Origin: Pseudomonadota bacterium | GTDB lineage: Bacteria; Pseudomonadota; Alphaproteobacteria; Rhizobiales; Xanthobacteraceae | DNA: 9,456 bases | Reading direction: 5' to 3' | Assembly: GCA_021779635.1 (NCBI GenBank) | Contig: JAJYAH010000209.1 | Span: 1 to 9,456 of the forward strand | Shown: positions 6,705 to 9,456 of the stretch, one piece after another | Numbering within the stretch: position 1 is the stretch's first letter | Layout: each line of letters begins with the position of its first letter | Notes under the pieces: model-generated | What the model saw: only the letters and a program-made list of their open reading frames with translations | Told to the model about the DNA's origin: nothing | The model's database searches: none | Translations under genes and position numbers: made by a program

Positions 6705-6720
6705 TGGTTGTTTTCAACCA
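6705..6720. repeat. Small palindrome TGGTTG-TTTT-CAACCA in the divergent gap
   Basis: A perfect 6-bp inverted repeat with a TTTT loop lies about 100 bp before the leader ORF. TTCAACC from its right arm pairs again with GGTTGAA at 6738-6744, so two exclusive hairpins are possible in a + strand transcript. It could instead be a second regulator site. The surrounding 6690-6725 stretch is clearly more AT-rich than the window average. Confidence 0.35.
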
Positions 6721-6823
6721 GAAAACCGCGGCGGCTGGGTTGAACACCTTCCGGACATCGCGAAAGCCATAAAACACAATGTCCCGGCAGCAGACCGGGC
6801 AGGTTCAGGGAAGGAGCAGGTGG

Positions 6824-6919
6824 ATGGCGACATCGTCTACGGCGCAGGTCTCGGTGCCTGCCTTCGGATTCGCTCCAACCTTGAAGCCGGACTTGTCCGT
6901 TCAGCTGCTCAAGATCTGA
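6824..6919 (+). CDS. Candidate 31-residue leader ORF before the ABC importer genes
   Basis: ATG at 6824 follows GGGAAGGAG by 7 nt, the best ribosome binding site in this part of the window, and reads 31 codons (MATSSTAQVSVPAFGF, ending SVQLLKI) to TGA at 6917-6919. The ATPase ATG follows 12 nt later in the same frame and has no Shine-Dalgarno of its own, which suggests that ribosomes ending the leader re-initiate on the ATPase gene. I recognise no family. It has no obvious attenuator run of one amino acid, no charged cluster and no membrane helix. Other readings are the truncated front of a lost gene, or an original longer ATPase N-terminus broken by the TGA. The strength of the initiation site is the main support; the coding status is unproven. 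Confidence 0.45.
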   Translation: MATSSTAQVSVPAFGFAPTLKPDLSVQLLKI

Positions 6920-6931
6920 CGGCCCGATCCG

Positions 6932-7999
6932 ATGGTCGGTCTCGCCGACATCTCCGGCTCGATCACGGCGCGCCCGCCGGCGGCGCGCATAACGGCGGCC
7001 GGCGCGCACACGCAAACACTTCTTGACGTCCGCGCCCTGTCGCTCGCCTTCAAGACCTCGGACGGCGAACTGCCGGTCATTCGCGATGTCAGCTTCTCGG
7101 TTACTCCCGGCGAGCGCGTCGGCATCGTCGGCGAAAGTGGCTGCGGCAAGACCGTTACAGGCCTGTCGCTGCTGCGCCTGTTGCCGGCCCGGTCGGCGAG
7201 GCTGTCCGGCCAGATCCTGTTCGAAGGCCGCGATCTCGCGACCTTGTCGGCGCGCGAAATGCGCGCGGTGCGCGGGCGCGAGATCGCAATGATCTTCCAG
7301 GAACCGATGAGCGCGCTCGATCCGGTCTTCACCGTCGGCGACCAGATCAGCGAGGCCTATCGCACGCATTTCCCGGTTGGCCGCAGGGAAGGCCGCGAAC
7401 GCGCCATCGCCGCACTCGCCGGCGTCGGCATCCCGGTACCGGCGCGGCGTTGCGACGAGTATCCGCACCAGCTGTCGGGCGGCATGCGTCAGCGTGTGAT
7501 GATTGCGATGGCGCTGATCTGCGAGCCGAAGCTTCTGATCGCAGACGAACCGACCACCGCACTCGACGTCACGGTGCAGTCCCAGATCATCGATCTCCTG
7601 CAACGCCTGAGCGAACGCACCGGCACGGCATTGCTGTTCATCAGCCACGACCTCGGCGTCGTGGCCGAAACCTGCTCGCGCATGATCACCATGTATGCGG
7701 GCGAAGTGGTCGAGGATGCGCCGGTGGATGATGTTCTGGTCAAGCCTCGGCACCCCTATACGTCCGGGCTGCTGCGTTCGCTTCCCGGCCTCTGCGCCCG
7801 GCGCAGCGTGCTGCCCTCGATCAACGGCCGCGTACCGTCGCTGCAGGCGATGCCGGCGGGTTGCCGCTTCCAGCCCCGATGCACACATGCCGCTGACCGA
7901 TGCGCGGCACCGCAGACGCTTGCCGAGCTTTCGCCATCGCATCGTGTGCGCTGTTGCCGCGCATCCGAGATCGCGTTGCCGGGAGCGGTAAACCCATGA
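6932..7999 (+). CDS. ABC importer ATPase, OppD/DppD type
   Basis: A 355-residue inner-membrane-associated ATPase. Seen: Walker A GESGCGKT at 67-74, Q-loop Gln123 in IFQEPM, signature LSGGM at 181-185, Walker B LLIADE at 201-206 with catalytic Glu206, and switch His239 in ISHD. A C-terminal oligopeptide-type tail has Cys311, Cys317, Cys324 and a later Cys pair at 341-342, the cysteine arrangement known from Opp/Dpp ATPases. The HPYTSGLL motif at 274-281 is also typical. All nucleotide-binding residues are intact. The ATG at 6932 is the only suitable start; about 28 residues precede the usual N-terminus (LLDVRALSLAF), with no ribosome binding site. The stop overlaps the next ATG (ATGA), so the two ATPases are coupled and probably form a heterodimer energising uptake of a peptide, opine or similar solute. 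Confidence 0.93.
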   Translation: MVGLADISGSITARPPAARITAAGAHTQTLLDVRALSLAFKTSDGELPVIRDVSFSVTPGERVGIVGESGCGKTVTGLSLLRLLPARSARLSGQILFEGRDLATLSAREMRAVRGREIAMIFQEPMSALDPVFTVGDQISEAYRTHFPVGRREGRERAIAALAGVGIPVPARRCDEYPHQLSGGMRQRVMIAMALICEPKLLIADEPTTALDVTVQSQIIDLLQRLSERTGTALLFISHDLGVVAETCSRMITMYAGEVVEDAPVDDVLVKPRHPYTSGLLRSLPGLCARRSVLPSINGRVPSLQAMPAGCRFQPRCTHAADRCAAPQTLAELSPSHRVRCCRASEIALPGAVNP

Positions 8000-9057
8000 C
8001 GAGCGTATCGGACGGCGCGCCGCGACCCGAAAATCCGCGAGGTCCGATCATGGCGGTGCGCAATCTGCGCGTGCTGTTTCCGACGCGGGACGGCCGGGAC
8101 ACCGTCAAGGCCGTCGATGGCGTCGATTTCGACGTGCGCGCAGGCGAGACGCTCGGCATCATCGGTGAGTCCGGCTCCGGCAAGACCACGCTCGGGCGCG
8201 CGCTGGTTTCGCTCATCGCACCGACTGAAGGCCAGATCCTGCACGACGGTCTCGATCCGGCGACGTTGCGCGGCGCGGCATTTCGCGCGCATCGCCGCGA
8301 CTACCAGATCGTGTTCCAGGATCCGAACGCGGCGCTCAATCCGCGCATGACCATTCTCGACAGCGTGATCGAGCCGGCCGAGATCATGCAGGACGGCACC
8401 GACGAATCCCGTCGCAAGGCTGGTTTCGCCGTGCTCGCGCGGGTCGGGCTGCCGCGCGAGCTTTCGGGCCGCTATCCGCACCAGCTTTCCGGCGGCCAGA
8501 AGCAGCGCGTCAATATCGCGCGGGTGCTGATGCTGCGCCCGAGGGTAATCGTGTGCGACGAGGTTGTGGCCGCGCTCGACGTTTCGATCCGCGGCGACAT
8601 CCTCAATCTGTTTGCCGACCTGCAGCGCGAATTCAATCTCACCTACGTATTCATCACCCACGACATCTCGGTGGTCTCGCACATCTCGGACCGCATCGCG
8701 GTGACCTATCTCGGCCGGCTGGTGGAACTCGGGGCGGCGGAAGACGTGATCGAGCGGCCGCTGCATCCCTATACGCAGGCGCTGCTCTCCGCCGAACCTG
8801 TGCCGCTGCCGTCCGCGCTGCGCGCGAACCGCCGGATCGTGCTCGAAGGCGAAATTCCAAGCCCGGTCATGCCGCCGTCGGGCTGCCGCTTTCGCACGCG
8901 CTGCCCGGCCGTGCAGGCGCGCTGTGCCGAGGAGGTCCCCGCCTGGCGTGAGTTGAAACCGGGACACCGGGTGGCCTGCCATTTTTCGACGGCCGAGGGG
9001 CCGCCGTCACGCGACGCCCATAGGCAAGAAACGACAGCATTCGGGAGGACGGAATGA
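7996..9057 (+). CDS. ABC importer ATPase, OppF/DppF type
   Basis: A 353-residue partner ATPase. Seen: Walker A GESGSGKTT at 57-65, Gln108 in VFQDP, signature LSGGQ at 164-168, Walker B VIVCDE at 184-189, switch His222 in ITHD, then HPYTQALL and the Cys297/Cys303/Cys310/Cys328 tail. The residues after the catalytic Glu read VVAALD where most relatives have PxSALD; the D-loop Asp is kept, so activity is expected. The ATG at 7996 overlaps the previous stop and has GGGAG about 10 nt upstream; a longer opening to 7900 lies inside the preceding gene. The last 25 residues or so (after CHF) are low-conservation tail. Its stop overlaps the ATG of the binding-protein gene, so all three genes are on one transcript. 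Substrate class is shared with the binding protein and is unknown. Confidence 0.93.
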   Translation: MTSVSDGAPRPENPRGPIMAVRNLRVLFPTRDGRDTVKAVDGVDFDVRAGETLGIIGESGSGKTTLGRALVSLIAPTEGQILHDGLDPATLRGAAFRAHRRDYQIVFQDPNAALNPRMTILDSVIEPAEIMQDGTDESRRKAGFAVLARVGLPRELSGRYPHQLSGGQKQRVNIARVLMLRPRVIVCDEVVAALDVSIRGDILNLFADLQREFNLTYVFITHDISVVSHISDRIAVTYLGRLVELGAAEDVIERPLHPYTQALLSAEPVPLPSALRANRRIVLEGEIPSPVMPPSGCRFRTRCPAVQARCAEEVPAWRELKPGHRVACHFSTAEGPPSRDAHRQETTAFGRTE

Positions 9058-9456
9058 CAGACGGCAACCGGACCATCGGCGCACTGAGCCGGCGCGATAT
9101 TTTTGTATTGGCGGGCGGCGCTGCTCTCGCTGGCGCGACCGGCCTGCCGGCATTGGCGCAGGAGACCGCGAAAAAGGGCGGCGTTCTCAAGGTCGCGGCT
9201 CCCGCCAACCCGTCATCGCTCGATCCGGCGACCGGCGGCTCGGGCGCCGATCACAGCGTGTTGTGGACCATGTACGACACGCTGGTCGAGTGGGACTATG
9301 GGACGCTGAAGCCGAAGCCGGGGCTTGCCAAATGGTCCTACCCCGATCCGAAGACCATGGTGCTCGACATCGAGAAGGGCGTGAAATTCCACGACGGCAC
9401 TGATCTGGACGCCGAGGCCGTCAAGTTCAACATCGAGCGCAACCGGCAGGACGCCC
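9054..9456 (+). CDS. ABC importer substrate-binding protein, family 5, Tat-exported (N-terminal part)
   Basis: 134 codons are visible and the frame is open at the window end; family members are usually 500-550 residues. Seen: a twin-arginine signal with SRRDIFVLAG at 12-21, a hydrophobic stretch to residue 31 and an ALA-Q cleavage-like site at 33-36. The mature start then reads KGGVLKVAAPANPSSLDPATG, the standard opening of SBP_bac_5 proteins, followed by YDTLVEWD and VKFHDGTDLDAEAVKFNIER, both family landmarks. It would bind the solute in the periplasm and deliver it to permeases that are not in the window. GGGAGGA (9044-9050 area) precedes the ATG at close to ideal spacing, so this gene is probably translated more strongly than the ATPases. 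Ligand could be a peptide, opine, or other amino-acid derivative; the visible part does not decide. Confidence 0.92.
   Translation, partial: MTDGNRTIGALSRRDIFVLAGGAALAGATGLPALAQETAKKGGVLKVAAPANPSSLDPATGGSGADHSVLWTMYDTLVEWDYGTLKPKPGLAKWSYPDPKTMVLDIEKGVKFHDGTDLDAEAVKFNIERNRQDA

Larger units (their letters stand above)
6572..6823. other. Divergent control region between gntR-type gene and ABC importer operon
   Basis: No protein gene is supported here. The region carries the gntR-type promoter, the 19-nt palindrome, the 6705-6720 hairpin, an AT-rich patch and, at its right end, the strong ribosome binding site AAGGAG (6811-6816) of the leader ORF. The + strand promoter for the importer operon must lie here, or further left, but I could not fix its -10 box. 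Confidence 0.6.

Noticed and set aside
6783..6799. CCCGG-CAGCAGA-CCGGG inverted repeat before the leader ORF
   Set aside because: Only a 5-bp stem in GC-rich DNA; likely by chance and with no T-run.
6820..7026. 68-codon GTG-initiated frame overlapping the leader ORF and ATPase start
   Set aside because: Out of frame with the ATPase, overlaps its N-terminus, and the ribosome binding site spacing favours the ATG at 6824.
6641..7942. 433-codon open frame on the - strand opposite the OppD-like gene
   Set aside because: The + strand product has every ABC ATPase motif. The antisense frame is Arg/Ala/His-rich low-complexity sequence with no family features, as expected from GC-rich codon bias.
7756..8982. 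408-codon open frame on the - strand opposite the OppF-like gene
   Set aside because: Same reason: it mirrors a clear ABC ATPase gene and has no motif or ribosome binding site.

Overview
The window is GC-rich, densely packed bacterial DNA. Its gene families, codon use and overlapping ATGA junctions suggest an alphaproteobacterium of the Bradyrhizobium/Rhodopseudomonas type (Hyphomicrobiales). That placement is inferred from style and protein families, not from a marker gene. There are nine protein genes, two of them cut by the window ends, plus one candidate 31-codon leader ORF. I saw no RNA gene, transposon or CRISPR array.

Region 1 (1-1413, + strand) holds the end of an aldo/keto reductase of the L-fucose (D-threo-aldose) dehydrogenase type. 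It overlaps by one base an amidohydrolase of the L-fucono-1,5-lactonase family. Together they would oxidise a free sugar to a lactone and open the lactone to an aldonate.

Region 2 (1471-4634, - strand) is read as dioxygenase -> MHS-family transporter -> xylose-isomerase-like TIM-barrel enzyme. A perfect 13-bp hairpin lies between the first two genes, and 3 nt separate the last two. A divergent LacI-family repressor gene (4734-5744, +) faces this block. The 99-bp gap between them contains two ATG(N10)CAT operator-like palindromes 21 bp apart, laid over a good promoter for the dioxygenase. The most economical model is a repressor-controlled uptake and catabolism operon for a sugar-acid-like or related small carboxylate. 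The substrate is unknown.

Region 3 (5804-9456) is a second regulatory unit. A GntR/FCD-family regulator (- strand) is divergent from a peptide/opine/nickel-type ABC importer operon (+ strand). The importer genes seen are a leader ORF, an OppD-like ATPase, an OppF-like ATPase and a Tat-exported family-5 substrate-binding protein that runs off the end. The 252-bp divergent gap (6572-6823) holds a 19-nt imperfect palindrome ATTGTTGACAATCGACAAT and a second hairpin-like palindrome. No permease gene is visible; they should lie downstream.

The points most worth checking are the tandem LacI operators and the undefined dioxygenase/MHS/TIM-barrel pathway they appear to control; the leader ORF with a strong ribosome binding site, in frame with an ATPase gene that has none; and the apparent loss of all metal-binding histidines in the FCD regulator.
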